From a virus: a stretch of DNA of 64,000 bases. The stretch spans positions 1-64,000 of IMG/VR virus record IMGVR_UViG_3300028283_000005. One strand, given 5' to 3'. The notes below the pieces were generated by a model. That model ran no database searches. It saw only the letters and a program-made list of their open reading frames with translations, and was not told where the DNA came from. This document shows positions 21,801 through 29,299 of the stretch, in pieces (position 1 is the first letter of the stretch; each line of letters begins with the position of its first letter). A program made the position numbers and the translations under genes.

Positions 21801-22689
21801 CAGCAATCTGTTCATCCCTATACTGATTCAGATTATTTAATGCTTCAAAGGTTGCCTCCCCTGTTGTTGCTAAACCAGCAACTGTTACTCTCTGTCCAGT
21901 ATTTAAAACATTATATGTGCCAAGAAATTTATCATAAGCACTCTTTAACTTACCTGCAGATTCTCCAATTTTCTCTGCATCTAATAATGTTGTTTCAGTT
22001 GCAGCCAATGCTTCTGCTGCTTTACCAATAGATACTAATTTAGCAAGTTTTGGAATTTGAGTCAATATAGATGTAACTCCTTTAATACCCGTTCCATATA
22101 CACCTCCTGCTAATGCTGCACCTGCAGCAAACCCTAAATTCTTTACAATACCATCCCAGAGAAAATTAGCACTAAATAATTTACTTGGCGCATACCAATG
22201 AGCAGCTTTTTCGGCTTGTGTATAATAATTGGGAAGTATGTCTTCCATTTGTTTATTAAACTCATCAAGACTTCTATTAAATTCATTATTATAAAATCCT
22301 GCAAGTTTTCCTTGTTTACGCCATTCAGCAAGACCATTTAATAATCCAGCAGTAGATTGAAGAAATGTAGTACCTGTAAGAACTAATCCTTTTCCTATAC
22401 CGCTTACCATTTTACTACCAAAACTTTGGCCTTGTGCATAGATTTCTTCATTGTTATATCCATACATAACATTAGGAAATCTACCTGTTTTATAAGGAGC
22501 AGCTTGAGACATAGTGATATCTGAAGCACTCATTCCTTTTGAATCACGCACTCCTCTTACAGGAGCATCTTTATCATCTAAAGGAGTATATAGAGCATCA
22601 CTTAAGGGAGCTGAAGCAGGAGAACCATCCACAGAGTAATTTGGATAATTAGGAGTTCCTGAAAGATTTACAATAGGTTCGTCTTGCAT
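9847..22689 (-). CDS. Giant virion RNA polymerase (crAss-like, DFDID motif) fused to zincin domain, 4280 aa
   Basis: A single 12.8-kb frame. The catalytic RNA-polymerase signature is clear: RRSGADFDIDKLSIYLK with D3361, D3363 and D3365, preceded by FEIRQFLPTEFGDSVVVP and, around residue 3085, GSQVTKLITMD. These match the double-psi beta-barrel regions of the crAss-like/phi14:2 virion RNA polymerases. An upstream metallopeptidase-like domain has H1981-E-V-F-H1985 (AEVGTIYHEVFHAIWQM), typical of MPTase polyvalent domains. The first ~250 residues contain Gly/Ala-rich hydrophobic stretches (GFAAGAALAGGVYG), and residues ~900-1250 are coiled-coil. The family enters the cell with the DNA and transcribes early genes, being related to the two-barrel polymerases and insensitive to host control (known for relatives). 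Some crAss-like phages spread this over several genes; here it is one chain. The functional call is strong and the fine domain limits are approximate. Confidence 0.92.
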   Translation of the reverse strand: MQDEPIVNLSGTPNYPNYSVDGSPASAPLSDALYTPLDDKDAPVRGVRDSKGMSASDITMSQAAPYKTGRFPNVMYGYNNEEIYAQGQSFGSKMVSGIGKGLVLTGTTFLQSTAGLLNGLAEWRKQGKLAGFYNNEFNRSLDEFNKQMEDILPNYYTQAEKAAHWYAPSKLFSANFLWDGIVKNLGFAAGAALAGGVYGTGIKGVTSILTQIPKLAKLVSIGKAAEALAATETTLLDAEKIGESAGKLKSAYDKFLGTYNVLNTGQRVTVAGLATTGEATFEALNNLNQYRDEQIAEYRERNGGRSPIGEELKKINDASEGVGNASLAWNIALLSATNYIQFPKILGSSYKAEKGVINNVIRETKDVVREGEKYVEKKAWGGPIVRGVNKVRPYLFSTSEGFEEGAQYAITVGTQDYFDKKRLNKDPNVLESIVEGVKKTLTTDEGMENVLIGGLSGALMLGKGKFKESRELSRNTAEALKSFNSSKLSDFTKETLDGVNRGVVIQEEREQALKEGKITESKDLEKDYIINYLIPRLKFGRYDMVSSDITDYKQLASTEEGWAQLVAEGKAQATDTKEAYVKRLTNLEQTAKNMKSMYQSLHIRYGGITDEKGKAKYPSDVIDKMVYASTKIIDYDERITSLIPSLAHPELMTAGVDASTIIKDLSKGNYESFNSAAELISVMDDINKDEVGEALNSIGLMVPRRENFRKEYEDMKITPEKWTEKEVKIITPEELEKLAETEDEVVELETIRGKGKFNVGKTYFLGSGIDYDKNGLEKHIEIPEFKILKDNGDTVDVLTNKGEVKTIGKDVFKKYHVSDLSTLKDNDSANFFYHHRNEKFEFNFGKGKDGKPRTQQGRIEYKDGKLFFVYPKYNDRKTGKVVLTRMEVSREQFFPKGEFNQPMIKKIGTIETKDQTAARERLTDEKKRREDNKKIEESTRKRNNLLTELFVELSEKQTIITELINKKKAELKNIIDGLELLREDIESPNAINKSVKKTVRFKKHAKKYLEAASRLSRMKDDIEYEVANLERQKEDIEIAIAYVEDASHYNYELSPDIEGFTKEIEDQLTLLELTAEENTKQISRLHKILSSIEKAIDSVVNTIHSLVVEFETKYPKAPNAIIGQQWVDFIQANPNFLKLKPEYKADLQTLEDIVAETEEFEISPNEKKAQEVRDEIEALQKEVKEIEPELIGLRTILDKFKPYAEQAKQQKLEEEKLGKDNKETSSAEKTMSSNKAGVRNANLNKHDEEYEPDAKKNDKHVVSSTVAPDDGKAHQKRVNLFGAKLAKFKNKANIRGVYITSKNEHLLIPGLTNFLFPKTSDETEAEAIEKQKDIIALVMAEVDEKTGKLSLVDVNGKVLKEGQDPLENGIFQVFPTEKLRWSGEYGNESMFRKTTPEEVQTSLRKEYAAWRDGIFKKAEATTSKEDLLNITYTINASFGIPSYVMKDDNTIDYSTRTSVEDAHLITENEMHNQVILEIPTTNDVIENGSVKFTNVLGRVFAKLSNGYAKLHNRQLNKKEAYAVYKVIHRLSELMMETDGMTSEEAKRLLTYLRSVVFWRAPEKGEKEFLGRNNIYFKRDVKTKQLTLYISDDGTNYAFKPSALEENRKAVIESLQSLFMNINNHMIKDVNESYEEITDINDKGEIVATTWENYQTYLLSKKNRIADEVPLTTWMKPIISDDETNRHGIYFYVEDDGESPIIPEYKKQTKKPGSFKAKSATETSTEKVEGGRTEEESKKIAIKSVKWAILQDILERKNKPSTKKSEEEGFSLEELEDSKEYTLNLDRKKGVGTVNIFTTKEGRNVRFVAQSDVSEKNYESAIGIAPDGKVGQFEEIVQIYIEAGKTKDEKKTKKEIKEKPVKEIEEKEESFSLEELENTEDVEKQIGKPLSQEAKDALTEIEEGEKNDVDDEDLRQARESSEPITVENWNIVESWLKKNFPHIPLYRVKNIMMSTNGKQAWGMFKNGALYLYQNAEVGTIYHEVFHAIWQMSTTPEERVKIYNEFKQRSGTFYDLKSEKTFKYSDPAVTMKMANEKMAEEFRDYVQDKKIPPKPADGRPFIVKLFSDLVNIIKSFFVDRKTQSAIEELFSTINTGGYKSSIPFASSLNFVNKGVIDIEDEIASEGADYSLVRVSDRQRADVIEHMTYLLIKRVINKDENLFNIPNIKKSEIYPELKDQIFKQLKSKRVANKILYDEGSITKEQYKQRNAEVIRLIVNIDSEWDSIINRHEEYLKGYNIEFDENDHIQLHNNENTGKDDYQDARKMDSFRKANAAIKLLLATIPKTTIDENGKVQAIRTSIGGVSLIPSSQTVINLWNKLSHSINIDDMMDKLRQMAKDDSNYRVLYKRLMKTEFDSPGNHSFEKINTTHASQLLNAFWNTFKKQNPSVQNIFVLDNGEVVVGEASLSTAAMQFRDDYEKNIVLKAKEGKGFFKWDKKSKKFIGDPVSMRGVLLDSPQAILSFLGKLGMAFTGKELNYLRINHPNIYSTFKEAVGGIRSSIINSEEIVTFGGKALDIKGRLLELGLAKSIASNPTFDSAFFNIVGERMQSYIGPNAASNLYDVLSSIKNTSELRGTQYEYLLTDSFAQGSNLMKRLFDEEGDRRSLEKELLKTGYAGGIMYSKSGKSKEASRLTYMERLIQELNLNLKGWFLNLIPGDASIEWMVQMGNPISTTSLRKGFNDVHKIFGEYFISELNLAREDRKGVTKKRKELSKEMRFFKEILEAHSKKLYTTILSQEGTSREVYEENKEEINKAIEKYIKQATDKTERILTYLNILEEDEKGFTLKNIDLPVHMKRDSLTNELTVLTINYMIANIEMHKVLYSDPYQYNDELKRIKSFISPRQSIISGSLSMNTVLNNVWNKGFNKKDIGHTDFIRDYFKTATLTDVIAISNLPGYDPYEETDGSGIITFKAYRNFRIRASNWNDREESQFRYDIAWEKQHKNIALTQEEQSILDKGNPKVQSAYTPLKPIVSGNKANDKDYNDIVLDKYALYPLSYRVISDININGGKETSNSLSLYDKMQKEDLDYVIFNSARKVGAEETNNVYDAKGNFVTSPYKGIINIPFSIMSLQTEVPAKEGDNVTRGSQVTKLITMDFMEAGVPIDFLPNDKFENRYAKWTLLSDDDKKAESSLFKEIKNNQTLLEALMEDGYQTLLNKLGIKETINKNGNKEYNFSDFSMTLNTLKDEILKREVNDNLIDAINSFGKETSLLESTPAYQQVRNILYSIVDRVIVSPKMPGGLKVQIPSTFFEQQKLGITKIVGKKGYQSDTLEFYSRTEDGKKVNVCQIMVKRWFKSDMSDKALLDYLNTTDEGKRILRGIAFRIPTQKQNSIDVFEIRQFLPTEFGDSVVVPSEIVRRSGADFDIDKLSIYLKNIYKNAKGELKAVPFFGYGEEAKNKIKEVYESGEFLTDNQRKELNRFLAEENDEVRSKFFSNTFDEEGNIIDTPENKLIRDIFSSAFTEEALTKEFVDEIRKDGIENKIINSIYKKSLENAYIESSDALISHPLNYDQLIKPNSAKQLKELGEKIAKAIHGETFNYEAIDNMLDRTFMSRLRHAFVSGKHAIAIAAVSQTNHSLNQRQPMVIDPSLLGRTSAEDQEWLGDGRVKFSKFNRIKVGNQMLPTLSKIVNAAEQHISDIIAQFIDGYVDISKGPWIMELGAAPNVAPTFLFLVKIGVPIEDIAYFMNQPLIRHYLKEIESHGYVWLFNSTIVDKVKADYATEEQIAIAASEIRNFTIPSKGTLEKLVGKEYKSLTKQEIQDQLKMLDEFLKYAKMATHLFNITQATNYDTATFNDPLLIWKKEQQMKKANETLISDTQSLLDHSFIGSIPKVLGSARNAVAKILISDQTKVRRILQQVLLPYIDMSDNDFLKIAKKATADIFDYAVQTNGGFNQYIKELFNEGIVDDIANFVDEAKRDKNHPLHDNYIINTLQISPSPKGTENAVNNIKIRGIDNKVYDQNNIIYAFREIRDTLGEDSEIYRGLINVAILQSGLSPSTISYTTVIPFEDFAEVYNKTLSRLEVVNLQPFVDLGVFYRNNWNNDDIVSRLSAFWIKTARDTKMYNISMAFFNNSAVKDAIAKEVIPPLTTIPLANKESSEKYIFYTWNLMDELLTEKDWNDINSGKVYKLTRIFAIQEEMRKKSDFSYMKKALFQQVVNEENKPLMTEYKKKFYVVYKAISAWGDGSRANEFYNTENQSIIDNGLENPKNVDDADIISLFLQPNVKKARKRGGGYLSTAAIDEEYSKKSPIAKMVNERDTNKKKDNTNAPNGKPDIGRTSKKC

Positions 22690-22694
22690 TGCTA

Positions 22695-25349
22695 TTATTT
22701 TTGTCTGTTCTTGATTATGTTATCAATCTGAGGTTCATTCAATATATTTAAATCACCAATTATCACACTCTCTCCTCCTACAGCATATTCACGATTAAGC
22801 TCAATAGGATTCATTATTTCTCCTGTTTTCTTATTTTTTAAATAGAGAGTTACAGTCCACGTTGTTCCATCAGGCATTAAGTTAAAGTCCGCTCCAAGAG
22901 GAACATACTTATCTGAATTTTTTAATAGAGGAGTTGCATTTGATGAAATGTATGCAGTATTCCAAGCATTTGGTTTATCTGTATGTGAGCCAAGATTGGT
23001 AGAATGAGTCTCACTAGTAATTGCCCTTGCTACAAAAGGGTTTGCTTTAAACTCTTCAAAATCATCTCTACCTGTTACTACCTGAAGATCTTCCTGAGTT
23101 TCTATCTTCACCTTATATTCTTTTCCTTCATGTGTTATAATAGCTTCTCCTGTAAAAGGCTGTCCTTCTGTAAATGGCTTTGTAATAATGAAAGCCCCTT
23201 TACTATCTGTAGCTTCAAGAGCTTTTAATATTTCTTCTCTATTAGGTAATTTAGTATGACCTGCTACAAGTGCATACATTCTAGCTTTACTGGCTTTGAT
23301 TTCAGGATCTGATTCACCAAAAGGTAAAGACCGAGCTTCATCAGTCATTGTAATCTTTCTTAATATTGCTTCTTTTTCTATTTTTGCTTTTTCAAGAATA
23401 GAAGAAACTTTCTCATTAACTTTATAGAGAGATTCTATTTGTGGGTTTTTAGTTAATTGCTGAGATCTAAGAATTTCTGAACTTGTCCCTCCTATTGAAG
23501 GCGATGTTGAATAATTTACAGGATCTCCGACTGCTGCTACTGTTATAGCTGCTAATAATTTTTGTCTATTACCCCAGTTATTATCTACCTTATTTTTTAT
23601 ATTCCTATCATAATCATAGAATAAATAGTCTATCATATCCTGTTTTGTAAATCCTTGTGGAGGAATTACATCAGCTAAATAATCATTAGGAGTAATAGGA
23701 TTATGCTCTCTTACCTGTTTATCTACAACGGCTGTAACAGCCAACTTATCTAAATAATCAGAACGAAGAGTTTTAAATTTTGTTAATAATTTTTGATCAT
23801 ACCCACTTAAATCAACACCCATTTGTCTTGATTCTCTATCTATATCACCTAACCAAGTAGTTACAAACTCTTCAGGAGTAACTTTTTGATTCTTTGCCAG
23901 TATGTTAATATATTGCTGAAATTGATCCTTTGTTCTTTTCTGAGTTTTATCTGACTTGTTAAACATTTCATACATTATATCAAACCCAGTATTATAGCTA
24001 TCATTATATAGAGAAGTTATTTCATTTTCATTTATCTGTGCAGCATCCATTCCTGGAGTTCCTATAACAGATGCTGTAGTTCCATTTCCTCCTTCATCTG
24101 AATCATCAGTTCCTATGCCCTTTCCTTTTTTAATAGGATGTCTTTTTCCATCTTTTCCTATAGGATAATTAAGATCAAATTCTTTATTCTTCATCCCTCT
24201 ATCGAACATTTCACTAGAATAATCAAGTTTGTATTTCTCTTCCCAATTAAGCTGTTGTCTAAGAGGACTGGATAAATTCTTCTCTTCTCTCTTTGTTTTA
24301 ATAAAAATATCTCGTAAACTATTCTCATAGTTATTCTTATACATTGTTTCCTTAAATCTTTGTGGGTCACTTGTTGCAAGCGATGTAAGTTCTGCTAATT
24401 GAGTTTTGTATTTATTTTTCTTAGTATCAAGTTTTTTAATCCCTTCTTCTATTTCTTTTCTTTGCTCATCTGATACCTTTCCACTCAATAAAGTATTTAA
24501 CCTAACCTTCTCCTGATCAATAAGTAGAAAACTATCATTAAACTTTTGCTCATAGCCTGAAAGCATTTTAGTAGGATCCACACCTCTTGTATTAGCCCAT
24601 GCATCTATTCCTATCTGATTCTGAACATCTCCCCTGTTAAGAACTGCATGAAGAATCCCCTCAATGGCTTTTGCATTGGAAGAACTGGTAACCTCTGTCA
24701 TTGTTCTTGCAGGAATAGCACTACCATCTGGATCAAACTGTATTTTACCATTTGTATCAGTAGAATACATCTGCTGTATAATGCTTTCATCCACGCCAGC
24801 TTCCTTTGCAAGTTTTCTCACCTCATCTGTAACATCCACATATGGAGAGAAACTTCCATTGAAGGAAACAGGTTTTCCATCTGCATCTTTCAAGCCTGCA
24901 TTCATATAAGGATTTAGAAATTTCTCATGGAAATAGGCTTCATTGTTCTTATCAGATTTTCCTTCCTTTCTGAGAGTTTCTATTGTGCTGAGTTCCTTTT
25001 GAATTTTAGCAGTGGATATCACTGCAGTTTGTATAAATGGATCCCTCCCCACCTGATTCACCATCCCCCCCACTTGATTTACCAATTGATAATTGGAGAA
25101 ATCCCCCATAGAGACCATCCTGAGATTGTTTCCTAATTCATTCATTTTGGATTGAAGATATTCTCTATCATTAGGTCGTAGGATACTTAGTCCTGCAACC
25201 TTGTCGATTTGAGATTGAATGCGTTGGTATCCTTCATCATATTGGTGTTGCTTTTGCGTTCCTACGCTAACCATGGCTTCTACAGGAAGCTGTTGCACGT
25301 AAGGACGAAAGGAATTTGCAGTTAACGGGGTGTCTGTATAGCTTGCCAT
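22695..25349 (-). CDS. Conserved crAss-like virion (cargo/structural) protein, 884 aa
   Basis: The N-terminus (PYVQQLPVEAMVSVG, then QYDEGYQRIQSQID and GDFSNYQLVNQVGGM) is a hallmark that I recognise from crAss-like phage virion proteins lying next to the polymerase giant. The protein is mostly helical and charged, with a more beta-like C-terminal third from ~residue 690. No catalytic motif was found. It starts after an 88-nt gap containing a weak promoter, and its stop is 5 nt before the RNA-polymerase gene, so the two are probably made together. Likely an ejected or internal virion protein (inference from family and position). Confidence 0.75.
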   Translation of the reverse strand: MASYTDTPLTANSFRPYVQQLPVEAMVSVGTQKQHQYDEGYQRIQSQIDKVAGLSILRPNDREYLQSKMNELGNNLRMVSMGDFSNYQLVNQVGGMVNQVGRDPFIQTAVISTAKIQKELSTIETLRKEGKSDKNNEAYFHEKFLNPYMNAGLKDADGKPVSFNGSFSPYVDVTDEVRKLAKEAGVDESIIQQMYSTDTNGKIQFDPDGSAIPARTMTEVTSSSNAKAIEGILHAVLNRGDVQNQIGIDAWANTRGVDPTKMLSGYEQKFNDSFLLIDQEKVRLNTLLSGKVSDEQRKEIEEGIKKLDTKKNKYKTQLAELTSLATSDPQRFKETMYKNNYENSLRDIFIKTKREEKNLSSPLRQQLNWEEKYKLDYSSEMFDRGMKNKEFDLNYPIGKDGKRHPIKKGKGIGTDDSDEGGNGTTASVIGTPGMDAAQINENEITSLYNDSYNTGFDIMYEMFNKSDKTQKRTKDQFQQYINILAKNQKVTPEEFVTTWLGDIDRESRQMGVDLSGYDQKLLTKFKTLRSDYLDKLAVTAVVDKQVREHNPITPNDYLADVIPPQGFTKQDMIDYLFYDYDRNIKNKVDNNWGNRQKLLAAITVAAVGDPVNYSTSPSIGGTSSEILRSQQLTKNPQIESLYKVNEKVSSILEKAKIEKEAILRKITMTDEARSLPFGESDPEIKASKARMYALVAGHTKLPNREEILKALEATDSKGAFIITKPFTEGQPFTGEAIITHEGKEYKVKIETQEDLQVVTGRDDFEEFKANPFVARAITSETHSTNLGSHTDKPNAWNTAYISSNATPLLKNSDKYVPLGADFNLMPDGTTWTVTLYLKNKKTGEIMNPIELNREYAVGGESVIIGDLNILNEPQIDNIIKNRQK

Positions 25350-25365
25350 TGGTTATTTTGATTAA

Positions 25366-25395
25366 CAAATTTAATGAAATACGTTATGATAGTAA
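25366..25395 (-). promoter_or_regulatory. Possible Bacteroidota-type promoter before the 884-aa gene
   Basis: The -7 box TAAATTTG (25366-25373) is perfect. The -33 box is TTTA (25393-25396), spaced 19 nt, with its last base differing from TTTG. The implied leader is only ~10 nt, so this is weaker than the sites at 3.1, 41.4 and 57.6 kb. Confidence 0.4.
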
Positions 25396-25437
25396 AGCTT
25401 TATAATCATTTTTATTAAAACAGCTTCACCATTTTAA

Positions 25438-28400
25438 TTATAAATTTCTCATTGCTTTAAGAATTGCTCCATTTCTTCCAGACTTCTCTCTCGGTTTCCT
25501 CGGAGCTTTTATTGGATTACCATCTTTATCATATAAAGTTTCCCAATCTTCAGGAAGAGCAGAAGTTTGTCCTGTATTATTTCCAGCCATATTAAACTGA
25601 GCAGGGCCATTCATATTCCATGCATGTTGATTTCTGTCATACCTGTAGTTATAGAGATTTTCATAGGTGGCCAGTGTGCGATTCTGTAATTGATTCTGTA
25701 GATATTTATCTGATATTGAGGATAGTGCTTCTCTTGCTGTATCCTTTGTGTTAGATAATGCTTTGGCTTGTCTCTGATATTGTGTATCAAGAATGCCAAG
25801 ATTCTTAAGTTGAGCATCGTTTAAGATGTTAGTGTTCTCTCCATAAATCTTATCCTTGAATTCTTGATTGATTCTGAACTGTTCTCCAAGCACCTTTGAA
25901 TTAGCTCCATACTGTTGAGCAAGAAGATTGCTCTGTGCTGCAGGATTGTAGCCCATAAATCTCTGAGCACCTCTGGTAGCTGCTGTATTCTCATTAAGAA
26001 TATCCTGTAATGAAAGCTCATAAGGAGTGCGAAGATTAGGTTGATATTGTTGTGCAGGCACAGGCTCCACCTGATTGGTAGCCAATGCATAATACTCACC
26101 AGTAAGCTGGCGTGGATCCAGTTCCTCTTTATTAGGAGGTAGGTAGTTCCCCATAGGATTAATGAATTGAGACTTCTTAGGTTTCTCTGGATTAAGAGGT
26201 CCTTGCTCTATAGGTTTAATATCAGGAGGAGGAGTTGAAAGATTAAATTCTCCCGGACGAGGAATCATTCTTTGCACTCCCGGATCTTGTAAGCTTTGTC
26301 CATATTGAATTGTTCTTTTTCCCATGAGACCATCCATATTATTAGATTTCATTCTCGGATAAGCGTTATCAACTCTAGCTTTATACTTAGGAGCCAAATC
26401 TGCATATTTTCTTTGAAATTCTAATATATCTTCTTGAGTAGCTACTTTAGAACTAGCTTTATCATACAATCCTTTTAATATTGTATAATTCTCATAACTC
26501 ATCTTTGGAAGATCACTAAAGTTAGGAAGTTTGTTAGCAGAAGGATAACCAACTGGTCTCTTTTTATTAGTGGCATTTCCTGCTGCTACTACTTGTTCTT
26601 GTGTAGGTTTTACATCAGGAGGAGAAGTTGCTTTTGCTCTTGATATCTCATTTCCTTTTGCATCATACGTAACAGTTAAGTTGCCTGTAGTAATTCCAAA
26701 TGTTCCATCTGAATAATAATAACGAGTAGTTCCATCAGGAGCATTTACCACTCTGGTTCTATCCTGAGCTTTAGGAACTTTAGCACCTTTCATTGCTGTT
26801 AGTTTTCCTCTTGATAATTTTTCTGGATCAATACCTCTTGCTTCAGCTTCTTTATTATGAAAGTTTTGCCAATCTGCAACATTATTTTTCTTTATTGCAA
26901 TATCTTTTAGTTTCTGATCTGCTCCCTTGAAAGTAATTGCAAGTGTATCAAATTTAATTTTCTCATAAGGAGTTTTAGGGTTAAGGTCTTTTAACTCATT
27001 TGTAACCTTTTCTATAATCTTATTTTGTTTATTCTCCACCAATGAAAGATTATTAACATATTTCTTAACTGTTTTATTTTTTGCGTCAGGATCATTTAAT
27101 AATTTGGCAACATCGCCATTCATATAATTGGCTCCAAATACAACTAAGTTCTTTTCTCCAGATTCATCTGGTAATTGTACAGCAGGTTCATTATTTTCTA
27201 CCTCTACGTTTGCATCTTGAGTGCTACCCCCTTCAGCATAATGTTGAAGTTCTCCCCCTTCTCCATATCTAACACCAATTCCTGTTCTTCCATCATTTCC
27301 TTCTTCATGTGACTTTCCCTTGAACATAACTGTTTCTTCTCCTAGATAAGGATTATAGGAAATAGGTTCTGCATATCCTCCCCATAATGTCTCAAGTTCT
27401 CCATTATTCTCCATGTCTGAGTTCTGTCTTAATTGACCTCCTGTTCTTAATCCCACCACGCCTTTATATTTTTTATCTAACTCTTGATTACTGAGTCCTG
27501 TTGCCTTTTCTTTAAGAAGCATTGCTTGCTTACTTAATTTATCAAAATTTCCATATGAGGATCCTAAAGAATCGCTAACTGCTCTATAATGTTTATATAG
27601 TTTTTCTTCTTCTGGACTAGATGGCCTTTCTCCCCTAATTTGATCAATTAAAAATTTTGAAGGTACTTCATTTTCTTCATTATGAGTACTATCACTTATT
27701 TTACTATATACTTCTCTATTCTGTTTACGAAGTTTCCAAATATCTTCTAATGGAAGTTTGTTAAGATCTTCATCTTTATAACTATTAAATTTATTATATG
27801 TATCTTTTACTATCATTTTATTTTTATCCCACACTCCCATAACTTCATTTATTCTTTCCTGAGGGGCAAATACAGCACCTCGTTCTGTTATTTGTTTCTC
27901 TTGCTCTTCTCTTTCTTTTGTATTAAGAGGTGCATATTCTCCATAAGTATCTTTAAGAGCATATATAGGATTTACTCCTCCATTTTGTTGTTTTATGTTT
28001 CCACCTGTTCTGGCGTTTGCATAATTTTGTGAATGCATTACATTTGCGACCTGTGCACCAGCCATTCTGTTTTGATTTGCTTCTGCTTGCAGCATGGCTT
28101 TATCTCCTCCCTTCCGTCTTAATATACCACCAAGCCCTTCTCCTAATACCATACCAACAGCACTTCCTATTGGCCCAAATATGCCACCTACGGTACTTCC
28201 TATATTTCCAGCTGCACTTGCCTGCTTATTATCCAGTCCGGGGATAGCAGCCATTCCTGATGCTGTAGTTTTTGCTGCTTGAGTAATATTGTTTGCCATT
28301 GGAGTGGATTTTGTTGGATCAGTTTTAAATGTATCACTGCCCAGAATAGCGTTACCCATGCCTTTTAAATTATTTCCAACAAAAGAATTTTTTTCATTAG

Positions 28401-29298
28401 GGTTTGATCCTGTGGAAGTATTATCCATTCCATTTTGAGCTTTTGGGATAATGCTTCCATCTCTGGATCTAATGTAATTTGGAGAAAAATTATTTCTCAT
28501 TATATGTTGACTAGGATCAAGGGTGGTAGTTTCTGTAGTGGTGCCACCAAGAAGTCCACTAATCATTCCCATTATGCCACTACTTCCACCTTTACTACTA
28601 AGAAGATTTGTAACAATACTTCCAAAATTTGCTTGAGGAATACCTCCACCATTATAATATGCTTTTATTCTATTGGTTTCATCGAGGGGTTCGTATCCCA
28701 TATTGGAATAGATATCATGAGGAGCAAACGTATTTGCTATTTCTCCTCCTCTTCTTGATATTGTAATACCATCTCTTCCAAGAAGATTGGTTCCTGTTCC
28801 TTCAGCTGGCATTGATTGATTAATGTCAGCTACTTTGGCATCCTTGTCAGGTCTATTATATTCCCTATTCTGTTGCCGTGGAGCAGATTGCGCTGCCTGA
28901 AGTTGAATATTACTGAGGGCACCTGCTCTCTCTTTCTTCTTGTTTTCATTTGTATCAAACAAATCCACTACACTTTGCACCAACCCTCCGACAATAGGAA
29001 TGTCCTTAACAACTCCTGCAATAGCGTCCCCTGTTGTTGTCTTGGGAGTGCCTGTTGATAGATTTGAAATAGCACTCTGTACATCAGCATCTGTAGTAGC
29101 TGCTGTACTCATTCCAGCATTCTGCTGATTATAGCCACCTTGTGTAGTCCCAGTTTGAGCTTTCTTGATATTATTACCAAGCATAGCCTTCTTAAAGGCT
29201 TTTCCATGAATCTTCATAAAAGAAGCTTCATCAGGAAATAAACGATAAAATTCTTTTTGGCTGGTAACTCCTGCCATTTTGAGCATCTGATTCTTCAT
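25438..29298 (-). CDS. Conserved crAss-like virion protein, Gly/Gln-rich, 1286 aa
   Basis: Begins MKNQMLKMAGVTSQKEFYRL and ends in a basic tail (GRNGAILKAMRNL); both ends look like those of crAss-like virion proteins of unknown function. Much of residues 30-460 is low-complexity Gly/Asn/Thr/Gln with short hydrophobic glycine-zipper-like stretches (IGSTVGGIFGPIGSAVGMVL, around residue 365). The motif KAQxG/KAQxR recurs (KKAQTG, PKAQNG, PKAQDR). No enzymatic motif was seen. It is 1 nt from the 1074-aa gene upstream. The glycine-zipper stretches could help cross membranes during ejection, but that is inference. The second ATG four codons in is an alternative start. Confidence 0.7.
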   Translation of the reverse strand: MKNQMLKMAGVTSQKEFYRLFPDEASFMKIHGKAFKKAMLGNNIKKAQTGTTQGGYNQQNAGMSTAATTDADVQSAISNLSTGTPKTTTGDAIAGVVKDIPIVGGLVQSVVDLFDTNENKKKERAGALSNIQLQAAQSAPRQQNREYNRPDKDAKVADINQSMPAEGTGTNLLGRDGITISRRGGEIANTFAPHDIYSNMGYEPLDETNRIKAYYNGGGIPQANFGSIVTNLLSSKGGSSGIMGMISGLLGGTTTETTTLDPSQHIMRNNFSPNYIRSRDGSIIPKAQNGMDNTSTGSNPNEKNSFVGNNLKGMGNAILGSDTFKTDPTKSTPMANNITQAAKTTASGMAAIPGLDNKQASAAGNIGSTVGGIFGPIGSAVGMVLGEGLGGILRRKGGDKAMLQAEANQNRMAGAQVANVMHSQNYANARTGGNIKQQNGGVNPIYALKDTYGEYAPLNTKEREEQEKQITERGAVFAPQERINEVMGVWDKNKMIVKDTYNKFNSYKDEDLNKLPLEDIWKLRKQNREVYSKISDSTHNEENEVPSKFLIDQIRGERPSSPEEEKLYKHYRAVSDSLGSSYGNFDKLSKQAMLLKEKATGLSNQELDKKYKGVVGLRTGGQLRQNSDMENNGELETLWGGYAEPISYNPYLGEETVMFKGKSHEEGNDGRTGIGVRYGEGGELQHYAEGGSTQDANVEVENNEPAVQLPDESGEKNLVVFGANYMNGDVAKLLNDPDAKNKTVKKYVNNLSLVENKQNKIIEKVTNELKDLNPKTPYEKIKFDTLAITFKGADQKLKDIAIKKNNVADWQNFHNKEAEARGIDPEKLSRGKLTAMKGAKVPKAQDRTRVVNAPDGTTRYYYSDGTFGITTGNLTVTYDAKGNEISRAKATSPPDVKPTQEQVVAAGNATNKKRPVGYPSANKLPNFSDLPKMSYENYTILKGLYDKASSKVATQEDILEFQRKYADLAPKYKARVDNAYPRMKSNNMDGLMGKRTIQYGQSLQDPGVQRMIPRPGEFNLSTPPPDIKPIEQGPLNPEKPKKSQFINPMGNYLPPNKEELDPRQLTGEYYALATNQVEPVPAQQYQPNLRTPYELSLQDILNENTAATRGAQRFMGYNPAAQSNLLAQQYGANSKVLGEQFRINQEFKDKIYGENTNILNDAQLKNLGILDTQYQRQAKALSNTKDTAREALSSISDKYLQNQLQNRTLATYENLYNYRYDRNQHAWNMNGPAQFNMAGNNTGQTSALPEDWETLYDKDGNPIKAPRKPREKSGRNGAILKAMRNL

Positions 29299-29299
29299 A

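Noticed and set aside
3148-22689. Many 60-120-aa frames antisense to the giant genes
   Set aside because: Shadows: composition rich in Phe/Ser/Ile/Leu from complementing Lys/Glu codons, no domains, no ribosome-binding sites.
9847-22689. Alternative genetic code (stop-codon recoding known in some crAss-like phages)
   Set aside because: The longest genes are fully open with the standard code and end at TAG, TAA or TGA next to the following gene.
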